Source: Vandiemenella viatica (taxonomy: Eukaryota; Arthropoda; Insecta; Orthoptera; Morabidae). From it: DNA of 64,000 bases. A model generated the notes under the pieces. It had not been told where the DNA came from. It did no database searches and saw only the letters and a list, made by a program, of their open reading frames with translations. The DNA lies in the NCBI GenBank assembly GCA_031002005.1, contig CM061921.1:174228935-174292934 (forward strand). The letters are read 5' to 3'. The first letter of the stretch is position 1. The number at the start of each line of letters is the position of its first letter. Positions 21,077 through 31,953 of this stretch are shown here, piece after piece. The position numbers and the translations under genes were made by a program.

Positions 21077-22223
21077 CTCGCGCCTCGCCTGCCTGGGATG
21101 TTTGTCACAACTTCCTCTTTCAGAAGCTGCTATTAACAAATGGCTTTGGCAGTTCCAGTAGCCATTTAAACTGAATGCATGGACATATGTGTGTGTGTCT
21201 AAATATGGTGGTAGCATCCTACTCTATCTCGAGATTTCACCATCAGTGGTCACCTATGTGTTGATGTTAGATTTAATCAGTTGGCTGTGATGAGCATTGA
21301 GATATATGTTGAAAACATGTCATACTTTGCATATCCTGTATCTCGTCTGTCTGGACATAGGGTGTTCAGTTCCCTTCCTCCAGTTACGTTTGTGTGCGTG
21401 GTGATGTATGGACATGTGAGTGTGTTTCTTCCTATATGGTTGTGTGTCTATCGTGATAGGAGCTTACTTGACTCAGACATTTCGCTATCACTGGCTACCT
21501 ATGTGTTGATGGTATATGCAGTCAATTGGGTGTGATGAACAATCCGTATGGGATAAGTACTGAGGTGTATTGTGAAAACATGTCATCCTTTGCACACATT
21601 CTAACACGTCTGTCTAATGACGTTTTGGCCAGAGCAGCTACACTTTTTCATTGCCATGATTGGGCTGGTTGCTGTGTCGAGATCGTTGTAGGTACCTAAA
21701 TGTGTGTATTTGTGCGTCTCTCTCTGTGTATGTGTGCGTTTCTCCTTGTGTATGTATGTGTAAATATGGTGACACCTTCCTTTCACTCGTGTGTGTGCAA
21801 GTAGGATGTGTAGTTAATTTCCATCACTAATGTGTGCGTGAGTGTGTGTGTGTGTTTTGTGACGTATACAGCTGGGAGTGAGATTTCGTATGAATATATG
21901 ATATTTGCCAGATGGCCAAGTATCTATTGCAACTCATGGTACCTGTGACACATATCACTGAATGGCAGAAAGGGTGGTGGTGGTGGGGGGGGGGGGAGAC
22001 GTTTATGCTGATGTGAACATTTTTGTACCTAAGACACAAAATGCTGAATGGCAGAGAGGTCTGTAGTGTGAGATAAATGAGATGATGATGTGAAGTGTTT
22101 GGTACCTCTAACACATGTTACTGATTATTTTTTGGCCAGTCATGAGCCAGGAGAGTACTGCCTCACTTTATAGTTGTCATGAGTGGTGCTGGTTGTTGTA
22201 TAGAGCCGGATGTAGGCATGGAA

Positions 22224-22288
<65 letters not shown>

Positions 22289-22530
22289 CGTAAATATCTT
22301 GATACCTTCTTTTAACTCGTCTGTCAGTATATATGATGTGTTGTTCCTCCACTTATATTTGTGTGTGCTTGTGTGTGCGTATGTGTGGTGACGTATGGTT
22401 TTGTGATTGACAACTAGTATGAATATGGGACTGCCTGATAGCCGAATGCATACTGCGGCTCATGGTACCAGGTGTACAACTTTTTCGTTGCCATGATTGG
22501 TGCTGGTTGTTCAAAATTTCTAGTATTTCC

Positions 22531-22652
22531 AGCACGCGAGACACACAGATTGAGGTTGCTGCAGTATGCTGCTGACTCCTGGCGGCCGCCATTGCCAACT
22601 TCCCACTACCTGTGAGGACAAATAACGGAATCCCGCAACGAAAATCCGAGTA
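22531..22652. repeat. 122-bp insertion between 13-bp direct repeats
   Basis: TTCTAGTATTTCC occurs at 22518-22530 and again at 22653-22665, enclosing 122 bases that begin agcacgcgagacacacagat. The motif CACAGATTGAGGTTGC inside recurs at about 26485 and, altered, at 26555 and 26605. The arrangement is that of a short insertion with target duplication, but the inserted sequence has no A-tail, so retroposition is not shown. Confidence 0.55.
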
Positions 22653-22689
22653 TTCTAGTATTTCCCACATATCGGGCTTTTCTTGTGGC

Positions 22690-22800
22690 TTTGTGCCTCG
22701 TCGATGCCATCGTCATTAGAGTTGAGAAAGGATGTAGGGCAAGGAAGGGTGAGGAAAACGGTCATGGACTTTTGAAACTTTCCCTGCATTCGCCTATAGT
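22690..22800 (-). repeat. tRNA-derived SINE (family A), 3' part only
   Basis: Minus-strand sequence CTCTAATGACGATGGCATCG and the ggtcatggacttttgaaac body on the plus strand match the family A 3' half. The tRNA head is missing, so the copy is 5' truncated or deleted. Confidence 0.6.
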
Positions 22801-23430
22801 GATTTCAGGAAACCAGGCACTATTCCACTTCACTGTACTGTTTACAGTTTGCTGCCGTTTGTTTTGGGATACGAACTGTTTTTTTCTCACGTTGTTCACT
22901 ATATGTCCTTCGGGGCAAAAATCGTGATGAGTGAATGTACCAGAGACGTGAATGACTTGTGTTACAAACCCACAGTCAGAGCATTGCTTGCATATAGTGG
23001 TGTAATATGGAGTCCGCAGTTTTTGGACTTGAAATGCAGTGTGTAAGGGAGGGCAGATAGGGTGTAAATATGGTGATACCTTCCATTCACTCTTCTGTCT
23101 GCATGTAGTGTGTGTAGTTCACTTCCACCACCAATTTGTATGTGTGTGTGTTTTGTGACGTATGTAGCTGTGAGTGAGCATCTAAAGTATGGTAATGCAA
23201 CCTGTGTTAAAAATTCTCTTTAATCTACTTGTTTTTGTGGTACTGAGGGCACATGTTACTGGATGGCTTGTTGTTATGTGGGGTGATATGAAATAACGCT
23301 GATGTGAACAGTTTGGTACTTGGGCACATGCTACTAAATGGCAAAGATGGCTGAGGTGTGTGAGAGGCGAGACGATGGTAATGTGAACAGTTCGGTACCT
23401 GGGGTAGCTGTTACTGATGGATTATTTTTG

Positions 23431-24005
23431 GTTCCAGGGTTAATGAAACTATTGAAAAATTGTGTACACCTCCTCATCAGGTATTGTTCCCGGTGCTAAG
23501 TATCAAACCATCAACTTTGCTCACAGAAATTTGTTATGTGACTGCACATTATTATCTCCAAAATCCGATCGGTCTGAAATTTTTACACTTCTCATTTGTG
23601 GCCCGGTACTACAGGTATGTCCTGACGACCGAGAAGTAGTATCTACCAGAAAAAATACCTGTTGATATAACTGATAGTGTTACAAAGTGGTGGTAAATGA
23701 ATGCTTTCAGAGACTAATATATAGCCTTTACCCCTGCCCAAACTGCTTTTGAGCTTTATTCGTTTAGAAACTTCATAAAGTGTGTGTCATGTTCCAGAAC
23801 TCGAAAAGTTGTTGTTTTTTCCATACTGAATGAATTTTTAAATTTGGTTTTGTCGCAGTGAACTTTTTTGTCTAATTAGAGTAGATTTAGTCATAGCATC
23901 TCAAAAATCCTGAATGCAGAAGTACTTATTTCGTTCTATTATTATTATGAAGAAAGTTTTAATGTTGATAGATGATTTGGGGGCATCTGCATGATATCAA
24001 ACATG

Positions 24006-24054
<49 letters not shown>

Positions 24055-25890
24055 TGTGGTCATAAGTCGTAAATTGCTGTGTGGTAGATTGCCTCAAAAT
24101 CGTAAAATCGTGTATGCTGATGTACATTTATTCTCTTCTATCGGACAAAATACACTGAATCATAACCACGCTCACTTGGACTAAATGACTTCAATAAATC
24201 TTTGATCAAGAGACTGTTGTATATATCGCTGAGGTAAGAAAACTCTTCCCACATCGCAAGTAATGGCTTTCTCAACGGTAATGCATGCGATGCCCCCCCC
24301 CCCCTCAATATATATCTGATTTCACTAGCAGGTTCTGCGTAACGGGGTGCGCGCCCCCAATTCCTGGCTGTTTGCTTCCTTCATATGATTGATTTCTTAT
24401 CCCACTTATGAGAAAATTGAGCTAGATTTTAAAAGAAAGATAGCATCTGAATGCCATGTATGCTTCCTATACACTTTTACCAGATTTTAAGGTCTTATCC
24501 ACCGAACTGCTGACGAGCTCTTTTTGGTATAAAAGCCTAATAATATTAAAGTATATATCATGTTACAGAACTTGAAAAGTGGGTTCTTTTGTGGAAAGGC
24601 TGCCCATAAAGGCTTGATAGAACTTACTGTGCATTTTAGTTGGTTCAACCTTCCAGAATTTCCATGGTTTCCCGATATTACTCCAGATATATGCTATGAT
24701 AGTTCTTCAAACACTAGTGCCTGAATCCTTCTTCAAACCCTTTTCCAATCTTTTTCCCACCAATAAATCGCAAAACATCCTTGATACATTTTGCACATAC
24801 TCGCTTTACTTAATTAAGGATGTTATTCAAATCAACAGCTAAATAAACGAATACTTGGCTATATAGCTGAAACTGATTTAATGGAGACAGGCTTAAATGT
24901 ATCCATGTGGAGTAAAGCGAATGGCAAGCGTACAAAATAAGAAAACCTGGGAAATTTTTACTTCAACGTAGATTTTTAAACTCTGTCGGTGTAAATGTGT
25001 TTGAGATTCATATCGTCCTACTACTCACATGAAACATCGTCAAACACAGTATTAGATAGAGCTTCACTTGGATGATGTATACTTTGATTACCACTAAATG
25101 TCAAATACCGAATTTCTTTAATGGGTATTTATATTTTCCCTATACAGCGACTTGAATGTGAATGTATTGGTGCATGATTATAATATTCTATACCCATTTT
25201 TCACTATTGCAACTGCAGTTTAAATTTACGTTATTTATCATTAAGACTGGCCTCTTATACAAACATGACGGCTTGATGAAATAAAGCAAATTGCATGTGT
25301 ACAAAATAGGAAGACCTAGAAATTTTTAAAGCATTCATATGAAATCAAAGACAGTTTCCGAGAGAAACAATATACCCACGTTAACATTCCAGTATTGTTT
25401 TACACCAAATCGAGATATTAGTTGAGGTTATATACACGCAAATATCATGAGATCACTTCAATGCCACTTTGAGTTTAAAATTGGCTGGGGTTTCGCTCTG
25501 CTTCATTGTACATAAAAATATTGGATATGTAGCTGAAACTCGTGAGCTATGGACGAACTAGATAATTTTAGGTACCGTTTTTCAATGTGCTAGTGATGGA
25601 ATAATATCTTGTGGTGCTAGATCAAATGTAGTTGTGTGGGATATTGAAATAATAGGCATAAATCAAACATGTGATATGTCCACTCGGTATTGGAACTAAA
25701 ATTATGATTTTCGTTTTTCATTGGGACTTAGAAAATAATATAGACACGTAAGCTGACGTAAAATTTATAAGTTTTTACATCTTAATACAGCATATCTACC
25801 CCCTGAAAAGTTCTAAACTATATACTCGATCCTATCCTACCTTATTATTTAATTAGGATTGGTGAAATAAACAAAAGATAAAATCTGGTA
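23431..25890. other. No gene recognised; TG microsatellite at 24007-24057
   Basis: Apart from the (TG)n tract and a C-run at 24293-24304 the region is AT-rich, with no long open frame and no element that I can name. It is the longest stretch without a recognised mobile element. Confidence 0.5.
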
Positions 25891-26485
25891 AAATGATTTT
25901 ATTTACATATTACCACATACATCAGTTCCATTTAAATCTTGTTCAATTTTACGCTTAACATCAACATACACTAACAGTTTTTTATATGCTTTAACTTCTA
26001 GCTTTAAACTTTTTTAGACTAGTGTTGAACTGGGGCTGTATGACACTTCATTGACATGTATATTATCAAAATTCACATCCATTAGCCCTTGCTTAGAACA
26101 ACCGTGATAGTCACGAATCACTTTCTCTGAAACGTATTCACAAACTCGTTGTAGTACTTGGTAACTTGATAACTCCAGAGTTTCATGGTGCTGATGGTGC
26201 TGGTCACTGCTGGCATGGCGTCGACCATGTTGCTCCAAGTTGATTCGCCAAGGAACACATCATAGGCAGGAATAGTATTATTATAAAACCAGCCACTGCT
26301 CGGGAGGAGATGGTGTGGTTGCGAAGTGAGACACTCGTTTGCAGATGCTCAGTGTTGTTGAAAAAGCCACCATACAAAGAACCTAAAACTGTGACGTCAC
26401 GTGGTCGAGTAGAATATCTCTGCGCCTTTCGGCGCGTAAAAATTATCGGAGCGGTACAGAGCGAAATAACGCTGAGTACCAACAC
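25890..26485 (-). pseudogene. Unidentified decayed coding sequence with poly-A signal
   Basis: I do not recognise this. On the minus strand a frame running from about 26255 reads LEQHGRRHASSDQHHQHHET then SSYQVLQRVCEYVSEKV and NFDNIHVNEVSYSP, hits one stop (TAA near 26014) and continues in the same frame as KSLKLEVKAYKK and DVKRKIEQDLNGTDV to a stop followed at once by AATAAA (about 25895). A partly overlapping frame (26485-26204) precedes it. Composition is protein-like and the single stop plus poly-A signal suggest a dead gene or terminal exon. A host exon, a processed pseudogene or a transposon gene are all possible. Confidence 0.35.
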
Positions 26486-26950
26486 AGATTGAGGTTGCGC
26501 TGTCCGGCCGTCGGCGTCCTAGTTATGGTTTAACGGTATCACGCTGAGTACCTGCACAGATTAAGGTTATTGCTGGCCTCCTTAGCGTGTTGAGACACGC
26601 CATCGGAGATTGAGGTTAGCTGGCGGCGCGCCGGGGCCTTGCCACGCCCCCCAGAACTCTGATTGGCTGATTCAAAAGCCCGCCAACGCTTCCCATTGGC
26701 TGAAACTAGGGATTTCTAAAAATTCCCAGAAAAGACAATCCCCCACTACTCACGTGGCTTTAGTGACAGGACATGCAGCTGGTAACTGGTCCAAAATGGA
26801 TAGCAAATGCTGTGGCTTAAGCGAAACGAGTCGACCACCAGGAGCGGAACGACGATGCGGATTGAGTATCCTATAGCAGATGGTCGGTACGAGCTTAGAA
26901 ATAAAGGGACAGCTGAATGGTTAGAAATACAACGAAAAATATGACATTTT
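26486..26950. other. GC-richer segment with AGATTGAGGTT repeats
   Basis: The motif cgctgagtacc followed by cacagatt(g/a)aggtt occurs at 26471 and 26542, and agattgaggtt again near 26606. The same motif is inside the 122-bp insertion at 22531. No open frame of interest. Confidence 0.45.
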
Positions 26951-27079
26951 TCAACGAGAAGCGCTTAACTTTTTGTACGAGCTGTGTTCCTGTGGTTTGT
27001 TGTTCTTGACCACAGTCGATTGGTTTTTGTCTTGGGGCTGTTCTTTTAGTCGAAGGGTTGAGAAACTTAGGGAGCCCAT

Positions 27080-27650
27080 GTGGATCCTAGCGTTTCTGAT
27101 TTTAGAGAGGTGTTCAAACAAATTATGGACCAGTTTTTGGAAATCAATGCGAACTTTATTACAGAGTCTGAAAAAAAAAAAAAAATGCTAAACTCGGAGG
27201 AAATTTCTAAAACAAGTTTGTTACACAGAATGAACAAACTGCTAAGTTCAGGGAAGAATGGTGATAGAGCCAATCTGAAATAACATCCAAGTTAACTAAT
27301 TAAAAGTAGAACTAGATGGATTAAAATCAAAGTTGAGAGATGTGCATTAGAAAATCGGGGATATAATTGTTTTTTGCTATTAAACAGAAATGTTAGTGCG
27401 CGTTCAGGTACTTAAAGATCAAACTGGTAACAGAAAAGTAGAAAATAGAGGAAGGTAATTGGGTAGGCAAAGTAAAATCGAAGGGTATTACGTCAGTATC
27501 ATTAAGGGAAGAATGACTGGAGTTATAAAGGGTTCGTGAGATAGTTTTTAGGTACAATGTTAATGTTGCGTGTGACTGGAAGTTAATACTATTTTTGGTA
27601 ATGGAAAAGTTAAATACATCAACCAGTAATGTAAGAAATAAGAAAAGAAA
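27080..27650 (+). pseudogene. Possible LINE ORF1-like coiled-coil remnant
   Basis: A 67-codon frame (27080-27283) starts MDPSVSDFREVFKQIMDQF and is charged and helical in composition. Downstream, in shifting frames, are KSKLRDV and VLKDQTGNRKVENRGR, which resemble the coiled-coil and RNA-binding stretch of some LINE first proteins. No zinc knuckle is visible. The assignment is weak; an unrelated decayed gene is as likely. Confidence 0.3.
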
Positions 27651-28545
27651 CTGTAAAAATTAATAGAGAGGAAATTAATAAACTGTTAATAAAAATATGA
27701 TGAAGGAAAACTTTTTGTGCTATTATTATAAATATTCATTAATATTTTGTTTAAGAAAAATTTACTCCAATGCATAATTTCCTGAATATCGTATTTGTTC
27801 TGGAAGATAGAAATTTTTCATCTAATTGATAAAGTAACTTATTAGGTTAGCTCAAGATTTATTTTAAAAAAAAGAAAAAAAAAAAAAAAAAAAAACATTC
27901 GCCTGCTATTTTGACAAAGAAGTTAGCTCTCCACCTTATCAGATATCGAATACCGAATTAAATCCAAATTAAGAAATAAATCTTGGGGGGGGGGGGGGCA
28001 CAGCGACTCATCTGTGGGTGGAGCACAACGGAACTAACACAAAGTTTATTAAAAATATTAGTAGATAACCGTTGTCCAAAGCTGTCGGTAAATGTGACCG
28101 TGGATAGTTCATTTCTTTAAGGCGGACCTGGTGTACACTAGCAAGAGCTAAGCAGTTCAGGATCGAGAGATAATTTAATAAACATAAAGCTTTTAAAGTA
28201 ATTCAGGTTATCAGTAGAAATTCGATAAACAAGTGGATTAAAAGTAAAGATATCAGAAACCATTAAGTAATTGACTCGCAGATGCATGACGGGACACGTA
28301 AATGGATCAGAGACTCAACTAAGAATGATCTGTCGTTGGCTACCTATGACAGTACAATCAGATCACTAAGAGATCTGAAATACGCCACAGAACGCTAGCT
28401 AGAAAAAAAAGCACCGGTAGATCTAAACAAGTTATATCACTTTGTTACCTGTTCAGCAAAGCGCATTCATTGTTGTGTTGTGGAGTAATGCTTTCTGAAA
28501 CCGATCTTTCAGGTTATTGTTGTCTTTAAAATAATGTGTAAGACG
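27651..28545. other. No gene recognised; A-run and G-run
   Basis: A-rich run at 27867-27894 and a G-run at about 27985-27998. The A-run could be the tail of an unrecognised plus-strand retroposon that includes the 27.1 kb remnant. Confidence 0.4.
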
Positions 28546-28549
28546 TCTG

Positions 28550-28800
28550 ATTTTTCAAAGGGATTAAGCTAATAGGACGGTAGTTGGGTGAAGAGCGATA
28601 TTTCTACGACTTTCTGAACATCAACACTTTATCCTCCTTCTATAGGTTGGGAAAATACTGTTTGTCAGAAATGGTATTATCGGTGTTTGTACCACATTCT
28701 ATCAGTTTCCCCGCGACCTGTTTAAGAACGCGGTTCTGAATGCCATCCATATCAGGTGCTTTTACAGAATCCTACTGCCGTAAAGTCCAGATTTCATCTA
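28550..28800 (-). pseudogene. LINE reverse transcriptase fragment (fingers)
   Basis: Read on the minus strand: PDMDGIQNRVLKQVAGKLI, then a KYFPNL/stop segment and SSPNYRPISLIPL. These match the conserved 'PGPDGI...NYRPISLL' blocks of LINE polymerases of the Jockey/CR1 type. Only about 80 codons survive, with one stop and one frameshift. It lies back to back with the plus-strand RT at 29.1 kb and belongs to a different insertion. Confidence 0.65.
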
Positions 28801-29119
28801 AATATGCCCTACGTTTATAATCGAGAACCGGTCGGATTGACAGCTATGTAATCAACCGATCTGTTTCCAATGTAAACGCAGGATCGTAAGGAGCTAAGTT
28901 TGGTTGAAAGGATGCTCTCAGAGCAGATGCCCCGACAGACTGGTTTTGCTACTCCTGGATTTTACGACTAATTATATCTTTGTTTGTGTTGTATACTCTT
29001 TTCATATGTTCGTTGCCAGTATCTCCTCAGCCTATTCCTATTTCTAACTTACCTCTTGATATTTTCAGGTAACGCCGTAAATTTCTGTTATGGGGTTGAT
29101 TTGAGGATGCTACGCGCTA

Positions 29120-30206
29120 AGCCTTTTTTTTAGATTTCCAGAAAGCCTTTGACTCTGTGCCACACAACCGCCTTTTAGCGAAGCTTCGAGCGTACGGTAT
29201 ATCGGATCAGCTTTGTGAATGGATAAAGGATTTTCTAACTGGTCGGTCGCAGTATGTTGTCGTTGAAGGAGAAAGTTCTTCTAATCTAGATGTTACATCG
29301 GGTGTACCTCAAGGAAGTGTAATAGGACCACTTCTTTTCTTAATTTTTATAAACGATCTCGGAGACAAAGTGAAAAGCCTTTTTAGATTGTTTGCTGATA
29401 ATGCGGTTATTTATAGGGAAGTAAGAACTTTGGCAGATTGCTTAGAAATTCAGCGCGATCTGGATGTTATTTTGGCATGGTGCGCTGAATGGCAACTTAC
29501 TCTAAACTGTAAAAAGTGCAAGACAATGAGCATAACTAACAAAAAGAATCCGATTGTTCAGAAATACGAGTTAAACAATACAGTTATTGATATGGTCGAT
29601 TCTATTAAATATTTGGGAGTAACAGTACAAAGGAACATGAAATGGGACATACACATTAATTCTTTAGTAGGTAGAGCTAATTCTAGGCTGCGATTCATAG
29701 GTAGAATCTTGAAAAATTGTAATGAACAAACAAAGGAGATAGCGTACAAATCTCTTGTGTGTCCACATTTGGATTATTGTTGTGACATTTGGGACCCGTT
29801 TCGTAAGGGATTGATCGAAAGTACAGAGAAGAGCCGCTCGATTCGTGACCGCTTGCTACAGTCCTTTTGAAAGCGTCACAGAACTGATTAGTAGATTAGG
29901 TTGGGAGTCTCTGGTAGATAGACGACACACGTTTCCTTTAAACTTATTGGAAAACATGCGTACTCCAACTTTCACTCATGAGTGTAGTGAAATACTTCTT
30001 CCACCAATCTATTTGAGTCGGAAGGACAGGAAAGATAAAATTAGAGAAATGAGGTGCCGGACTGATTCTTATATGAATTCTTTTTTCCCTCGTACCATTA
30101 GGGATTGGAACGCACAGCAAAGAGATTAGCTTTGGTGCTGAGCACCCTCTGCCACCCACAATTTTGTGAATTGCAGAGTATATATGTAGATGTAGATGTA
30201 GATGTA
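29120..30206 (+). mobile_element. CR1/Jockey-like LINE 3' end with TAGATG repeats
   Basis: A 5'-truncated LINE. It starts inside the polymerase and ends in a microsatellite-like tail gtagatgtagatgtagatg (30186-30204) rather than poly-A. Tails of short repeats are known for several LINE clades. No duplication of the flanks was found. Confidence 0.8.
29130..30129 (+). pseudogene. CR1/Jockey-like RT, palm to C-terminus
   Basis: The frame gives DFQKAFDSVPHNRLLAKL, SGVPQGSVIGPLLFLIFIND, then LFADNAVIYRE at 29388-29420. The catalytic box should be FADD; the second Asp is Asn here, so the enzyme is inactive even apart from the breaks. The thumb (KYLGVTVQRNMKWDIHIN) follows. One frameshift near 29850-29870 separates the last part, which ends SFFPRTIRDWNAQQRD, the usual C-terminus of this LINE group. 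The open frame of 237 codons is one of the longer ones in the window. Confidence 0.85.
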
Positions 30207-30412
30207 AGCCTCGCGTATGGCAACAATTAAAGTTTGAACAGAATCATTAATGCGTTTTTAACTAATCTCATGTCTTCTGGTATATGTCTGTCTAGCACCT
30301 CCTTGAACAAACCTAAATGTGGATGAGGTAGGGAGGCAGGGTGGGGAAGGACGATTTGTGATTGATCGGAGAAAGTAAGTGTTGGCATCTGTAAAAGCTA
30401 GTTCGCACTACG

Positions 30413-31100
30413 CTTTCTCTACTGAAGATGTAATTGAGCAGATGAAGAAAGCTGGTCTTAAACCCCACAAAGTATGGAGGATTTAATCAAAAGTCCTCCA
30501 AAGAGAAACATAACTTTTCCGGATCCTCACTCACGATCAAGACGCATGACAGATTACACAAAAAATGGGCTAAGACTCTTTGGCAAATGCCATCGAGTTG
30601 AGGAGTCAAAACCACCTCTCCCAATGCCAGGACAGTGCACCAAATGCCACTCCTACAATCACACAACAGAGCAATATAAACATGTTGGGAAATGCACTCG
30701 CTGTGGAGACCAGCACCACATTAGCAAATGTAAAAATGACACAGAAAAACCTGTTTGCAGCAACTGTGGGGGTGAGCACTCTGGTCTCTCCTTCAAATGC
30801 CCTACGAGGCTAAAGGAGGTAACAGAGAGAATGCCGGTGCAGAGGCTACATATAGTTGATGAGTCCACCCCCACACTGATGACAAATGATGATCTAGTTG
30901 ATCAATTCCACTCCCAAGAGAATTACATAAGGTCAATTTCCACCATACTCCTGAATCTCTTCCAAGATAGAAGGAGTGAAGTTGAGACAGTACTAAAAAC
31001 GGTATTCAGGCAGCTGTACGAAAAATATTTCCGTATAAATCAATTTGGGCACGAAATATCAGTAACAACTAACAATCTTCAAAATTGGTCCCGCATCTAA
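30413..31100 (+). pseudogene. Jockey-like ORF1 (Gag-like) with zinc knuckles
   Basis: An RNA-binding protein of the retrotransposon particle. From 30474 the frame is open for 208 codons; the part upstream (to 30413) is in another frame. Three knuckles are visible: CTKCHSYNHTTEQY (last ligand Cys replaced by Tyr), CTRCGDQHHISKC and CSNCGGEHSGLSFKC. Two or three such knuckles before a divergent C-terminus are usual for Jockey-clade ORF1. The N-terminus is missing and there is a frameshift, so it is not functional. Confidence 0.8.
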
Positions 31101-31157
31101 GTATGACTGACGCACAAAACATGACAGAAAAAACCGATTTAGCACTAACCTGAAAAA

Positions 31158-31930
31158 ATGGACCAATTACCAAAAAGTAACCTGCTATACCTAAATGCAG
31201 CTGGTATTATGAAAAGCAAGACTCTACTGACGCGCTGCATTCGTAACACAAACACAATATACACATTCTTGGAGTAGCTGTGACATGGAAAAAGACCGAC
31301 GACCAAGCCAAAATTAAAGGCTACTCCACTTTCGCGAGACACAGACCAGATGGGAGACGCGGCGTGGCTCTGAATGTGAGGAGCGACATACCAACGCGGC
31401 AGGCACCCCTTCCCCTCCAATACAACACGGAGGCGGTAATGGGGATTATCCCGAGAAACAAAGACACAGACTTACTGGTGGTCTGCATATATAACCCTCC
31501 ACAAAATGACCTGCCAACAAACTTCCTGCACTATTTAACTACATTCCAAAGCTTCATTTTAATGGGTGACCTGAGTGCAAGACATGACTTTCTAGACGAT
31601 ATTCAAGAAAAAGGAAATGGACAACAGCTATTTCAAATGCTGACCACAGAAAGTATATGCAAACACCCAACGGGAGGCCGGCTTTTATAGGACACCAAGG
31701 ATACTCCACACCTGATCACATTCTGTACAGCAACAACCTTACTGACGAAATACATTTCGAAAAACTGGAAGACAGCATTACTAGTGACCATATCCCTATT
31801 ATTTTCAACATAACAGCCGCTCCCAGCCCTCTATCTCAAAGCAGAACAATTAGACTCACAATAGAGGCAGACTGGAAGAAGTACAAAGACTACGAGACTA
31901 AAGGCACCGCTAACGGTTACGGATAACCAA
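31158..31930 (+). pseudogene. Jockey-like endonuclease (ORF2 N-terminus)
   Basis: Starts near MDQLPKSNLLYLNAAGI and continues in shifting frames: GVAVTWKKTDD and GYSTFARHRPDGRRGVAL, then ICIYNPP-like VVCIYNPPQNDLPTN, FILMGDLSARHDF (catalytic Asp; the usual Asn is Ser) and ITSDHIPIIFN with the catalytic Asp-His. That is the full set of apurinic-type LINE endonuclease blocks. At least two frameshifts (near 31280 and 31680). Confidence 0.75.
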
Positions 31931-31953
31931 GACATGGACAACTGTTCGAACTG

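Larger units (their letters stand above)
21190..23430. repeat. Diverged tandem-repeat region with GGTACC minisatellite and TG tract
   Basis: Long-period repetition (roughly 400-1,300 bases apart) joins paragraphs such as tggtgataccttc (21780, 22300, 23070) and ttttgtgacgta (21857, 23151). Within it a unit of about 76 bases starting GGTACCTG...CACATGTTACTGAATGGC and ending gatgtgaacagttt occurs at about 21939, 22026 and 22100, and again at 23237, 23313 and 23396. A (TG)n tract lies at 22224-22284 and a G-run at 21986-21997. No coding sequence; the open frames here are TG-repeat artefacts. Confidence 0.7.

Noticed and set aside
22115..22391. Frames with Cys-Val or Thr-His repeats
   Set aside because: Translation of the (TG)n microsatellite.
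26610..26876. 88-codon plus-strand frame
   Set aside because: Within a GC-rich repeated segment, no motif, and composition not protein-like.
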